Shown in pieces: positions 46,617 to 56,700 of a stretch of 64,000 nucleotides of DNA. Under the pieces are notes generated by a model. That model searched no databases. It was not told the DNA's origin and saw only the letters and a list, made by a program, of their open reading frames with translations. The position numbers were made by a program, and so were the translations under genes. Origin of the DNA: Marinobacter aromaticivorans (GTDB lineage: Bacteria > Pseudomonadota > Gammaproteobacteria > Pseudomonadales > Oleiphilaceae); contig NZ_NIHD01000007.1 in the NCBI RefSeq assembly GCF_002806975.1, positions 1-64,000 on the forward strand, written 5' to 3'. Numbering within the stretch: position 1 is the stretch's first letter; each line of letters begins with the position of its first letter.

Positions 46617-48026
46617 ATGACGTTTATCGATTTGTTTACCGGTTGCGGAGGGCTGTCCTTAGGCTTGCTTAAAGCGGGTCATCAAGGATTATTGGCCGTC
46701 GAAAAAAATGAACAAGCGTTCGAGACGCTGAAGTTCAATTTGCTCGGTCAAAGTGACCAGTTCGATGGACATTACGAATGGTTGGAGCACCCGAGCCTGA
46801 GTAAAAGTGCTCACGATATCTCCAAGCTGTTGAGCGATCCTAAACTCACTGAGTACCTGAGTGAGTTAGGTGATTGTGGGCACGTTGATTTAGTCGCTGG
46901 CGGACCGCCATGCCAGGGTTTTTCCACGGCTGGCAAACGTGAACCAGATGACCCCAGAAATAGTTTGGTATTTGCCTATTTGGACTTTGTGAGCTTGGTT
47001 AAGCCCAAATATATCCTAATGGAGAATGTTCGAGGTATCGCACACGCATTCAGTAAAGGTGATGGTGGTGAAGCTGTATCGGAAAAAATTGAGAAGGAGC
47101 TTGCTAAGACGGGGTATTTGACTGCTCATTTCATCGAAGACAGCAGTCAGTGGGGGGTGCCGCAGACCCGTCAAAGGTTTGTTCTGATTGGCATTAGGAA
47201 AAACTTGTTCGGCACGCTTTTTTCGGGGGAAGGGAGTGACCAAGCAGTTGATGAGCTGATTGCGGCAGGCAAAGCACTTAGACCTCGACTTGAACATGGT
47301 TTGGAGTGTTTCGCTACGAGATTTCGTGCATCGCTCGGCCTAAAGCAAGACTCTTTGGTCAGTGTAAAAGAAGCAATTGGCGACCTGAAAACAATGGATG
47401 CATTTGGCGCAAGGGACAAGAAATCCGCGTCGGACTCCACTGTGAGCGGCTTTCAGCAGATTGCGAACTCCGCCCCTATGAAGGGCATCGATAGAAACTA
47501 CCAAAGACTGATGTCCGATGGCTGGAACAAGGATTTACCAAATGGTGGGCTTCGCCTTCCGAAGCATAGCAAACCTGTAGTTGACAGGTTCAGTCGAATT
47601 TTAGATGACGTAGACAATCCGGATTTCCAGAATCAGTATCTCCTCTCTCGGAGGAAGACGCTCCCAATCAAGTATCGAGAGGAGAGGCTGAACAGCAAGA
47701 AACACACATTGACGGTACTGCATCCAGATAAGCCGTCAGTCACTGTTACGACGCTCCCCGATGACATCCTTCACTACGACGAACCACGAATCCTAACGGT
47801 TCGAGAATTGGCTCGCTTGCAGTCATTTCCAGATTGGTTCAGATTTGAAGGACCTTACACGACTGGCGGCAGTCTCAGGAAATCTACGTGTCCAAAGTAT
47901 ACGCAGGTGGGAAACGCCGTCCCACCGCTAATGGCGGAGGGCTTGGGTTGTTTCTTTCGTGATGAGATAAAAAATATCGTCGATTCGTTTGTTCGAGATA
48001 CGAAAGCTGCCTCAACTGCGGCCTAG
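46617..48026 (+). CDS. DNA (cytosine-5-)-methyltransferase
   Basis: A 469-residue C5-MTase with the motif order of the family: I FIDLFTGCGGLSLGL; IV VAGGPPCQGFSTAG with catalytic Cys about 99; VI ILMENVRGI about 136; VIII QWGVPQTRQRFVLIGI; IX RELARLQSFPDWFRF; and X YTQVGNAVPPLMA. The target recognition region lies between VIII and IX (about 200-330); its specificity cannot be read. ATG 46617 is preferred over TTG 46608. It converges with the DISARM-like operon, whose last gene encodes a matching repair glycosylase, and so is the likely self-marking enzyme. Confidence 0.95.
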   Translation: MTFIDLFTGCGGLSLGLLKAGHQGLLAVEKNEQAFETLKFNLLGQSDQFDGHYEWLEHPSLSKSAHDISKLLSDPKLTEYLSELGDCGHVDLVAGGPPCQGFSTAGKREPDDPRNSLVFAYLDFVSLVKPKYILMENVRGIAHAFSKGDGGEAVSEKIEKELAKTGYLTAHFIEDSSQWGVPQTRQRFVLIGIRKNLFGTLFSGEGSDQAVDELIAAGKALRPRLEHGLECFATRFRASLGLKQDSLVSVKEAIGDLKTMDAFGARDKKSASDSTVSGFQQIANSAPMKGIDRNYQRLMSDGWNKDLPNGGLRLPKHSKPVVDRFSRILDDVDNPDFQNQYLLSRRKTLPIKYREERLNSKKHTLTVLHPDKPSVTVTTLPDDILHYDEPRILTVRELARLQSFPDWFRFEGPYTTGGSLRKSTCPKYTQVGNAVPPLMAEGLGCFFRDEIKNIVDSFVRDTKAASTAA

Positions 48027-48031
48027 GTACA

Positions 48032-48748
48032 CTATTTAGCGCAAGTAGATGAGGGGCATCTCTTGGTGAGGGGGCAGTGCTCACATCTTGGGTCCGCAGG
48101 CATACAGATTTGTGCCGCAACGTCTAGCATACCCCAGTTGAGTGACAGAGGTGAGACCTCCGATTCTTGCAATACTCGCCTGGCGATTATGTTAAGGAAA
48201 GGGTCGTCACGAATATCAACAAGTCCACGAGGACCGAAGAAACGCTCCAAAAGCCGAGCCATGCTGCCGTCAAGCAGTGGTTCCGGGCGATTCTCTCGAT
48301 AAAGGAGAACCGCATTAACGATGTAAGGTCCCAGCCCTGGGAGCGTTCCAAGTTCCTCGGGACTCTCGGGCAACGCGCCACCTCTGCTCTTTATCGCTAT
48401 CGCAAGTTTTCGGAGTGTTGCTGCTCGCCGCTGCCATAGACCGAAAGGCTCAAGGGCTTTTTGAAGGTTGGCTGATTTACTGCGGGCAATGGTCAGCCAA
48501 TCCGGATAGAGCTCAAAAAAAATCCCGATAAATCGATCCACAGTCTCAGCTCGCGTTCTCTGCAAGAGAAGCTCAGTTACGACTACCCGATACAGCGGAT
48601 AGTCATTCTTACGCCAACTGAAGTTTCGGCCATTTTTGGAGAACCACTCCATGATCTGAAAAACAAACCAGGAGATAGTATTACTAGATATAGCAAGGGC
48701 TCGATTTTCGGCTTGTTTGCGCCGTGGACTGTACTTCTTTGTTCCCAT
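48032..48748 (-). CDS. HhH-GPD DNA glycosylase, Mig.Mth-like T:G mismatch type
   Basis: A 238-residue endonuclease III/MutY superfamily protein. The helix-hairpin-helix is LPGLGPYIVNAVLLY at about 136-150, with Tyr142 in the position of the Lys120 lyase residue of endonuclease III. The catalytic Asp is D160 in LLDGSMARLL. Four Cys (215, 222, 225, 231; C-x6-C-x2-C-x5-C) bind a 4Fe-4S cluster. Mig.Mth, a known T:G glycosylase paired with a C5-MTase in Methanothermobacter, also has Tyr at the Lys position. It ends 5 bp from the convergent methyltransferase and is last in the operon. Inferred role: remove T from 5mC-deamination mismatches. Confidence 0.88.
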   Translation of the reverse strand: MGTKKYSPRRKQAENRALAISSNTISWFVFQIMEWFSKNGRNFSWRKNDYPLYRVVVTELLLQRTRAETVDRFIGIFFELYPDWLTIARSKSANLQKALEPFGLWQRRAATLRKLAIAIKSRGGALPESPEELGTLPGLGPYIVNAVLLYRENRPEPLLDGSMARLLERFFGPRGLVDIRDDPFLNIIARRVLQESEVSPLSLNWGMLDVAAQICMPADPRCEHCPLTKRCPSSTCAK

Positions 48749-48788
48749 TGCCTTATCCCCGCCCCGCCAGAGCCCTTACGGATGAGGT

Positions 48789-50390
48789 TTAGATCGTAGA
48801 GACTAACTCTTCAATTAACGCACCCCCGTCGGCTACCTGCTCTACATGGTGCCAAAGTTCGTCGCGATCCATAGTGTCGACCATTTGCAACCTTGTCAGG
48901 AGAAGCTTGCCTTCTTCATTAACGCCGAGAGCGACCCCTTGCTCCGTAACTAATTTTAGTACCTGAAGGCGAGTGTTTGCCTTGCTCAAGACTCCGTGTT
49001 TCAGTGACGTTTCGTATTGAACGTGCACCTCGTTTAGCTGGTGATTGCTCATAGAGTTGAATATTTTTAGCGTGACTACAATCGGCTTTGACTGAACATA
49101 CTTTCTCACAGCTATGTCGCCAGAGTGCTCGTCTCTGAACGGCTCAATTGAGAACGTCCGTAGCGTCGATACTACTAGCTGTTCCTCAGGGCTAATATCT
49201 CTAGTGGTTGCTCCAATTTCTTTTCCGTTGACTGCTAAGTCATATGTTACGCGAAGATCTTCATTTCCTTTTCTGGTGCTAAGTTCGATTACGGCTTTTG
49301 ATGCAAAGCAGCAATCCAGAATTGCTGATGCCCAGGAGCTTTTTTGGGTGCCGAAGGAGCTAAAAAAGTCACTAGTGAGCTGGCTAAAGCGGCTGCGTAA
49401 TGAGAAAAAATACTTGGCAATTGCTTCTACCTGATCTGAAAACCGGAACCTATTTCTTAGTTCAGAAAATTCGCTTGCGGTCTTGGCCATTAATGAAACG
49501 TAGAACCCGAATTGAAACGCCTTTTCTAGACTTTTTTCATCTAGTTGTGGATGAGGTTCCATCCCCATGAAAACGCTTGAAATTTTCTCAAGAAAAGAAA
49601 TTGTCTTCTTTACTTCGATACTATCGTCTGGAATGGAATGCAATTTTCCTTGAAGCAGGTCAACGACCTCCATTTGGTCGGAGCGAGCATCAATGCTATC
49701 CAACCTGCAAAGCTCCCAATACTCACGTAACAGGAGATTGAGTCCTTTTGGCGGTAGCTTAACGCCAAGGTGCGATGCCAGCTCAGATATAGCCACATCT
49801 ACGTCATTTCGTGTCGATAGAATTGGGATTTCCTGTCGTGAATTTCCTTTTAAATGATTGTGGAGTGCGTAGGTGAAAGCTATAATTGATTTCCCATCGT
49901 TAATTAGCCTTCCTTTCGAGCAAGTATCATCTATATCTATCTTTTTATTCTCAATCAGTTCTACCTCACCTCCCATATCATTCGAGGCTAATTCGTTGCA
50001 TTCCATAAGGGAATTGCTAACAGATACGGGAAGGTTTTCTATGTCCAAATCGCTCATGTAATGGTATTTCGATATGAACTCGTTTAATGCCTCTTCAGAT
50101 GAAAAGTGAATTCTTTTAATTTCATTTATGGATAGCGCGGATTTGACTCTAAATAGTTGAACTTTTTTGCTGCCCAACTTGCATGGAAGAGAATAAGCCC
50201 GACCTTTAAGCTCCACCTCACAGCAAATAGGGAGTGGAGAGTCCTCTATGTTCTTGACCACAACAGTGTTCGGCCAAAGCCTGGTGTGGATATCATTATA
50301 TTGGACTTTGCTTGTGGAGACGCCAATGAATCCTGAGCTCAAAAACTCCACTAGCCCAATTTCTGTAATGGGGATGTAGAAGTTGTTCAT
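48789..50390 (-). CDS. Orphan protein of 533 residues in DISARM-like operon
   Basis: I recognise no family. It begins MNNFYIPITEIGLVEFLSSG and is mixed alpha/beta, with an early half rich in beta strands (to about 170), a helical middle (SLEKAFQFGFYVSLMAKTAS; FRFSDQVEAIAKYFFSLRSR) and a strand-rich end. No Walker, HKD, HNH or PD-(D/E)xK pattern is obvious. It follows the SF1 helicase by 13 bp and precedes the glycosylase by 40 bp. AT-rich codons, unlike the chromosome. It could be the specificity or effector subunit, but nothing in it says so. Confidence 0.75.
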   Translation of the reverse strand: MNNFYIPITEIGLVEFLSSGFIGVSTSKVQYNDIHTRLWPNTVVVKNIEDSPLPICCEVELKGRAYSLPCKLGSKKVQLFRVKSALSINEIKRIHFSSEEALNEFISKYHYMSDLDIENLPVSVSNSLMECNELASNDMGGEVELIENKKIDIDDTCSKGRLINDGKSIIAFTYALHNHLKGNSRQEIPILSTRNDVDVAISELASHLGVKLPPKGLNLLLREYWELCRLDSIDARSDQMEVVDLLQGKLHSIPDDSIEVKKTISFLEKISSVFMGMEPHPQLDEKSLEKAFQFGFYVSLMAKTASEFSELRNRFRFSDQVEAIAKYFFSLRSRFSQLTSDFFSSFGTQKSSWASAILDCCFASKAVIELSTRKGNEDLRVTYDLAVNGKEIGATTRDISPEEQLVVSTLRTFSIEPFRDEHSGDIAVRKYVQSKPIVVTLKIFNSMSNHQLNEVHVQYETSLKHGVLSKANTRLQVLKLVTEQGVALGVNEEGKLLLTRLQMVDTMDRDELWHHVEQVADGGALIEELVSTI

Positions 50391-50403
50391 AATATTTTTC
50401 CAC

Positions 50404-51888
50404 TTAGGCTGTAGTCATTAAATCTTGTTCGACCCTATGGCATCCGATCTCTTTTATCAATCGAACTATATTCTGCTTATCGAGACCATCAATGTATTCT
50501 TTGACGCCTTGCTTTAAAACCCTGTGTTTTTTCGAGCCTTCAATTAAGCTGGATAATAGTAGCGGTGCGTCCTCCCCGAGCGACAGAATTTCATCTGCTA
50601 ATGTATCTGCTCTGATCTGGTCAGCCATTTCCTCTGTTTCTGACCACCGAACATGTTTGAGCTTCTCACGCAGCTCTGCTTTCCATTCAGTGTTGGCATT
50701 GTATCCACAGAGCCTGGATTCGGGCGAGGGGAGCAACCGAGTTATTTGGGGCAACGAGTCGCCAAAGCACACGATGTCAAAGAATAATGTGTTTCTGGCT
50801 CGCGATGAAACAACGTACATATCCTTGATTAATTCTTGGGCACTTGCGTCGAATGCTCGACTATCTCTATGCATATTCACGATAAAGACGGCATCAAATT
50901 CAAGCCCTTTTGAACTTTTGTTGTGAAGTACAGTGATAGAGGGTGGTGCGCCGAATTTTAAGTATTTGGCATCGTGATGAATGCTTTCTTTGGCGGGGCC
51001 GTTCACGTACATCTGGACGGTATGCTTTGATTTTTTTTCTTCTTTGGCTTTATTTAGCTCTGCATATATATTCTTTACATCTCCCTTTTTTCCAAATGAC
51101 AGGACGCCAACTTCGATCTGACCATTATTTATGACAAAATTTGTTATATGTTCGGCAACCGCAGCGTGGTCTGAAAGCATTATTACTTGTGGCTTCATTC
51201 CTCCACGGTCTGGAGCTTTTGCAGCGGTCCTACCTGTTAATTGGTAGAATGTTGCAAACTCTGATATCTCCCGCGTATTTCGGTAGTTTTTAAAGAGTCG
51301 CCAGTATCTTTTGTTTCGAATCCCAACATCTAATGTTTGTCGAATTTCCTGTAAGGTAGAGTTGTGCTCAGTAATCGTTTGATTTTCATCGGCAAAAACG
51401 GTAAGCGTAGGGCGAGAAGATTCTTCCAATAATGGATGGTCGATCAAGTCCATAAAAGCTTCGTACATGGAAACCGGAAAATCCTGACCTTCATCTATTA
51501 TCAGGTGACCCCAGCATAGTCTGTGTAATATTGAAACATCCGTTGTTTCCCGAATGGTTTTGCCAATCGCATGCCAGTTGATGTCGAACTTACTACTATA
51601 TGGGGCGCGCTTCTTGAAGGCGTGCCGGAACCAATGGTCGACCCATTTATGCAAGTTACAAATGGTTATGTCATGCTCAATGGCAACGCTATCCGCATAC
51701 TTGGAAAGCACGTTATTGAACATTAGCAAGGTGACGGGCTTTCCTCCTTTGGATAGTCTAAGAGCGCGATGAAAAGCCACCACGGTCTTTCCTGTTCCGG
51801 GAGGTCCCGTAACCAATACCGCCCGGTTTGCAGGCGATTCAGTGTAAATTCCGCGTTGATCCGAATCTAGTTCAGCAAACGTTGGCAT
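50404..51888 (-). CDS. SF1 (UvrD-like) DNA helicase
   Basis: A 494-residue superfamily 1 helicase. Motif I VTGPPGTGKTVVAF (about 28-35), II HLIIDEGQDFPVSM, III FADENQTI, IV FKNYRNTREISEF, V VLHNKSSKGLEFDAVFIV, and VI YVVSSRARNTLFF are in order. No nuclease or extra domain is obvious; it is shorter than UvrD or RecB. The frame is open from 51912, but MPTFAELDSDQ at 51888 looks like the true start and still overlaps the DrmB-like gene by 17 bp. Fourth gene of the operon. Confidence 0.88.
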   Translation of the reverse strand: MPTFAELDSDQRGIYTESPANRAVLVTGPPGTGKTVVAFHRALRLSKGGKPVTLLMFNNVLSKYADSVAIEHDITICNLHKWVDHWFRHAFKKRAPYSSKFDINWHAIGKTIRETTDVSILHRLCWGHLIIDEGQDFPVSMYEAFMDLIDHPLLEESSRPTLTVFADENQTITEHNSTLQEIRQTLDVGIRNKRYWRLFKNYRNTREISEFATFYQLTGRTAAKAPDRGGMKPQVIMLSDHAAVAEHITNFVINNGQIEVGVLSFGKKGDVKNIYAELNKAKEEKKSKHTVQMYVNGPAKESIHHDAKYLKFGAPPSITVLHNKSSKGLEFDAVFIVNMHRDSRAFDASAQELIKDMYVVSSRARNTLFFDIVCFGDSLPQITRLLPSPESRLCGYNANTEWKAELREKLKHVRWSETEEMADQIRADTLADEILSLGEDAPLLLSSLIEGSKKHRVLKQGVKEYIDGLDKQNIVRLIKEIGCHRVEQDLMTTA

Positions 51889-53752
51889 CCTCACGCGCTG
51901 CCTCCTCCACAAAACTTAGAAAGCCTAAAGGCTCACCAAACTTTTCGCCCATCCCTGACAGAAGTAAACGGTTGAGCCCAGCATTCTGGTGACCGCAACT
52001 GGTTTCGGACACAAGGGCACAACAATGGCAGGCTGCCTGGTTGACGCCTTGGAACCCCGATTCCTTAGTTTCGCGACACACAGGGTCTGCGGAACACCAG
52101 CTAGTCAGGTTGCTTAGATTTCTCACAAGATGAAATTGAATTTCGGGACGAGCCTGATCTACAAGGCCGCCTAGCGTGCCCTCAGTGTCTGTGTCTGTCG
52201 TGTAAATGAGTATCCCTGCTCGTTTTTCGTCGGGGACACAGAAAATTCGTTCCCTTAGGGCTGAAGAGGAGTATCCCGAGCGGAAAGTTAGGTCGCGGAT
52301 TAAAATGTGGGCGACAGTATGGGCAAGTATGAATATGGGGTCCTCTACAACGCCAATCTTTACTCTTTCCTGAAGTTTCTCTAATGCATTGAGTTGCTTT
52401 GTGAGGGCTTGCCTGACTTGCTGGCCCGATTTCTCCAACCAGGTAGTTAATGTGTTTTGATTAAATTCAAAATATATACCTTCCCCGAAAGCCTCAATGG
52501 CGGGTACCCAATTCTGATTTCCGCCAAGATCAGGCGATAGTTCCGTTTTTCCTTCTCCTCGGACGAAGCCTTTGAATGCCCTTACTTCTCGGAGACGCTT
52601 TACCTGACCAATTCTCGAGAATACCCGACTCAGAATTGGGTCAGCGTCCTCAGAGCAATCGTTAAAGAAAACTTTGAAGTTTGGTTGTTCAATGTCCTTT
52701 CCTTGCGCGAGAAGAGCATACTCTGCGTCCAGAAGTTCTAGCTGAGCATCTTCTGCTTCCTCGAGTTCGGGAGCTGCCGTTGTAAGCTCATTTAATAGGA
52801 ACTGAAAACCGTATTCGATCAGTTCATCCTCGTCGTCCGAAAATATTTCTGCAATGTTAGCCAATTGATCCTGAATATCTTCCGATTTCTGTATCACTTT
52901 AGTTTGGAGAATCTGTCGAGTGCCCTGAGATCGCTCTATAAGTTTTTGACACTTTTTTTCTATCGCAGCTCTTGCCTCAGGACTGATTTCACTTTTGAGT
53001 TGCGAGTGAACTCCTTCTTCAATATCTAGAGCGGAGAGAACCAAAGAGCGGTGGATAGAAGAGCTCCCACGAGGTTCGATCTTCATTTGTGCTTTGCAAG
53101 CCTCTCGATCCTCGAACCTTTGCCAAGGCTGCCTGCCGTAACAAGACTGGCCATAACCTTCCACGACATTCGGCTTAGCGACCTGACGCTGGATATCGGA
53201 CAAATCCTTTTCTAGCCCACATTTGTCGCATTTGACTTTCATTTCTAGGAAGTCACCACCCGCACGCCCCCCAGAAGTAAACTTGAGAGAGTCTTTATCT
53301 TTGCATTGACCATTTTCTGCCGCGCTAGCTTTTTGGTGGACCCACTCCCACCAATTAATTTCGGTAAGGTGCCCATTGCTGCAGTATGCTACAAAGCGCA
53401 TGGGTATCATTTCTGGTTTGTGTTTGCACTCGGCATTTTTGCAACGTGGGCAAGCTCCATCTTCGTTTTCATAGTCCTCTTTTTTTGAAATCTTCCTCAT
53501 CCGATTGCACGCCGGGCAGTAATACCAACGAGGGAAGCGTTCGACTGGAACAGCTTCCTCTTCATTTGCGTTTCCCGAGAAAGTTCGGAGGCTTTTTCCT
53601 TGAATAAGCCGAGATAGACGGGCGCACTCGATTCTTTCTCTGGCATCCCAATAGGTCGTATCTTTGACAACAAAGGTCTCACCATTAGCATCAACGATCG
53701 CGCCAACTCCGAAGGTTTGGATTAGTTGGGCTCTTCTGATTTCACCTTTCAT
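51872..53752 (-). CDS. DrmB-like DUF1998 protein
   Basis: A 626-residue DUF1998 protein like DISARM DrmB. It begins RRAQLIQTFGVGAIVDANGE, typical of the family, has an N-terminal zinc-type pair (CPACNRMRK and CPRCKNAECKHKP near 80-110), a mid-protein CDKCGLEKDL, and ends with FILAHTVAHILIRDLTFRSGYSSSALRERI (in part AHTVAHILIRDL) then CHCCALVSETSCGHQN near 575-592, a Cys cluster likely binding zinc. DrmB partners DrmA. The next helicase gene starts within its end; DrmA ends 4 bp upstream. Confidence 0.9.
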   Translation of the reverse strand: MKGEIRRAQLIQTFGVGAIVDANGETFVVKDTTYWDARERIECARLSRLIQGKSLRTFSGNANEEEAVPVERFPRWYYCPACNRMRKISKKEDYENEDGACPRCKNAECKHKPEMIPMRFVAYCSNGHLTEINWWEWVHQKASAAENGQCKDKDSLKFTSGGRAGGDFLEMKVKCDKCGLEKDLSDIQRQVAKPNVVEGYGQSCYGRQPWQRFEDREACKAQMKIEPRGSSSIHRSLVLSALDIEEGVHSQLKSEISPEARAAIEKKCQKLIERSQGTRQILQTKVIQKSEDIQDQLANIAEIFSDDEDELIEYGFQFLLNELTTAAPELEEAEDAQLELLDAEYALLAQGKDIEQPNFKVFFNDCSEDADPILSRVFSRIGQVKRLREVRAFKGFVRGEGKTELSPDLGGNQNWVPAIEAFGEGIYFEFNQNTLTTWLEKSGQQVRQALTKQLNALEKLQERVKIGVVEDPIFILAHTVAHILIRDLTFRSGYSSSALRERIFCVPDEKRAGILIYTTDTDTEGTLGGLVDQARPEIQFHLVRNLSNLTSWCSADPVCRETKESGFQGVNQAACHCCALVSETSCGHQNAGLNRLLLSGMGEKFGEPLGFLSFVEEAAREDANVC

Positions 53753-53756
53753 GTTG

Positions 53757-56700
53757 TTACCTAAATTTCATGGGGATTGATACATCGACCGATCTCATTG
53801 ATCGCATGGTGGGGAATCCAGAGGAATGCTTCCCAGAAAAATCACTCATCAGGGAATGGTCTCCCCGACTTTTCGAGTAATAGACAAGGTCAGTGAAGTC
53901 TTCGGCGAGATGATGCCAATGACATATCACTTGCTCATAAAGGCGCAAAATAGTCTCTCTTTCATGAGATTGGTGCAAAGGATCGGGGTACGCGGCTAAC
54001 AATCTGTCTTTTAATAGGTCGAGTATTTTTTTCGTCTCTGGCTCTTCAAAGGAGTTCACTCTGGGGTGGTTGTTTAAGCTCTTTATGGAGTGCCTCAGAG
54101 AAATAATAATTGCCGCGTGCAAGGCGCGCTCGAGAGCCTGTTCACTGCCAGGCGTCACACTTGTTGGTTCGACAAGCCGGTAGAGTGTTTCGTGGTAAGC
54201 TCTGAAATGCTCATAGTGACTTCTGTCTCTCGGTTTTGAGGGTGAGTAAAGGGTCAAAACCAAACCTGGACCTCTCTTGGATGGAGCTCGCCCAACCCTT
54301 GAAGAAGCTTGAATATATTCTGCCGTAGTTTTAGGTTGTCCGTTGATCATCATTGCACCGAGCCGGTCAATATCCACACCGACGGAAATCATATTTGTCG
54401 CGGGAATAAAGTCTCTGACCGGCGTATCGCGATTATCTGACAGTGGTATTAGAAGATTTCCTCGTGTTTCAGAGATGCTCTTCACGCCTTGACTACTAAC
54501 TTCCTCCTTGCGAAGTTCTTTGACCTTGGTTTCGTCCAACCCTTGAATTGCCCGATATACGCGCATTCTTGAAAGAATTTCGTCGTTCGTAGACGCATTG
54601 ATAAGCCCGAGCTCTCTTTTACTATTGCAGTAACAGACCAGAGACCACAGGAAATCGATTTCTGTTGCACTCAAAGAATTTGACTCACAGACTCCTCGAA
54701 CTGCTTGAAGCATCGCCGCAGCAGTCCAGTGGGCTGCAGAGGTAGAGTTCAAGCCTTGGGCCATGATTCCCATATACAGGCGTGAGCTATGGAGGTCTCG
54801 GTCTTCCTTGGAAAAGAAGGAATCAGCGGAAGAGATTCCTCGAGGTGGAAATATTGCGGAGCTTCTGCCCAAGAGGCGTTGTATTTGGGTGTCAGAATCC
54901 CGGACGGTTGCGCTCGATGCAATATACTTCGGTCCACGCTCCCCAAACCCCAATGCGCGATTCTGGAACCTGATGATGGCGTCGAACGCGCCCTCGTAAA
55001 CCGCTGCTATGGTGCCGAGTGGACCTGATATGAGATGCAGTTCGTCTTGAATGATCAGGCTCGGAGGAGCCTGCTTCCCATCTCCTCCTTTAAAGATACT
55101 TCCTTCCCGTTTGCCAAAGGCAAAATTAGCGAATTTGTCGACCGTGCCGAGGAGAAAACTGGGCGGCGTCTCAAAAATATCCTCATCGACAGTTTTGATG
55201 GGAAGTCCTGTTGAATTCGAAAACAAACAGCCGTCATTTGTGCAATGGACGTGAACTTGGTTTTCAACGATGAAATAACCCAACTGGGAGAAGTCTGGCT
55301 CTCCATTCTCATCAAACTTTGGTTCGCTAGGTAGTAGAGACGTGCCGCAGTTCGGACAGTAGTCGAGTTGGAAAAGATGATCCTCGGCGGGATTGTTCTG
55401 AAGTTTAGAGATTGCTTGTTCGGCGTCACTGATTTTGTTGTAAGAAACCGAGCCGCCAGCGTACAACCCCAAAGAAAACGGAGCCCCTCCAAGCTTGTAT
55501 TCGCCAGACTGACGCAACTTCTCCAGTGCACAAATCAAAGAGCCTGTTCGTGCGAATTGGTCAGCCGTCAGGAAACGAAGAGTGTATCTTGTAATCACCC
55601 CCGTCCCGCTTCCTATATCTGGATCAGCGAATCGATGCCGTCGCCGAATTAGCTCGTAGGCTGCCAATAACAGATAAGCTTCGGTTTTACCGCCACCCGT
55701 AGAGAACCAGATCAAATCTACAGTGCTGGCATCCTCTTCCTCTGGATGTTCGAGGTCAAACATTGTCAGTAGAAAGAATGCCAACTGGAATGGGCGCCAG
55801 CTGTTGGGAAGCTGGTCTGGAGTCGTGTTGTCGCCCGGGTGTATTGCCTCGTCGGCAGGAATCGGCCAGCTTTTTCCTTCGCTGCTTCTTGCTGACCGTA
55901 ACGTGTTGATCCTATCGTTCTGATCCATCTGTATTAGCATTGCGGCGTTTGCAAGTTGGAATGCTTGCCAACAGTCTTCCCGCTGCTCCAGGAGATCAAC
56001 GCTACGGTGCATCCTATCGAAACACTTCGACATCTCAGATATTAGGTGATCTCGTGACCTTTCATACCTCGGTGGAACCGAAATTGCCTTTTGGAGCTCG
56101 ATCCACTCGCCATAGAAATTGATGAATGCTTTGAGCTTTGAAACTGCATCATTTTTTGAGGTGTCAGACGAGGCGAGGTAACCAAGCCGAAGAACTTCAG
56201 ATGAATCGAATGCTCGTCCATCGTCCAGCTGAAGGCTATCGAATATTGGTCTGTAGACGCGTGCAGATGGTGCGTAGTCAATACTCACAGAGTCGGCTAG
56301 CTTTCCATTGCTCTCCCAAGAAACGGATGCTCCGTGACCAACAGCAAAAACAGAGTTCTGCGAATACTGGAGTGCAAGTACTTCCTCCTCTAAATCATCG
56401 ATGTTGGAGCTAACGTCTTCGTAGGGCAGAATGCCTCCTTCTGCCCTGCAAGAAAGAGTGACTTGATAAACGCGCTTCTCGATATTTTTTGTCGCTTCAA
56501 CGTTTTCTTTGTCTGTCGTCTTATGAGCGTTCAACAGAGCAACAGTAATAATCTCGGTGCTAGGACTAAAATTTGATTCTCTTCGGGCAACCCTGATTTC
56601 GCCAGCGCCCCCGAGCACTTCGAATCTCTGGCTTTCGTCCGTGTTTACCTTCAATTGGCTATTAGGTAGCTGATGCCTCTGCCATTTTTGAGGTGACTTT

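Noticed and set aside
48032..48748. MutY adenine glycosylase
   Set aside because: No C-terminal 8-oxoG recognition domain, and Tyr at the Lys120 position next to a C5-MTase favours Mig.Mth type.
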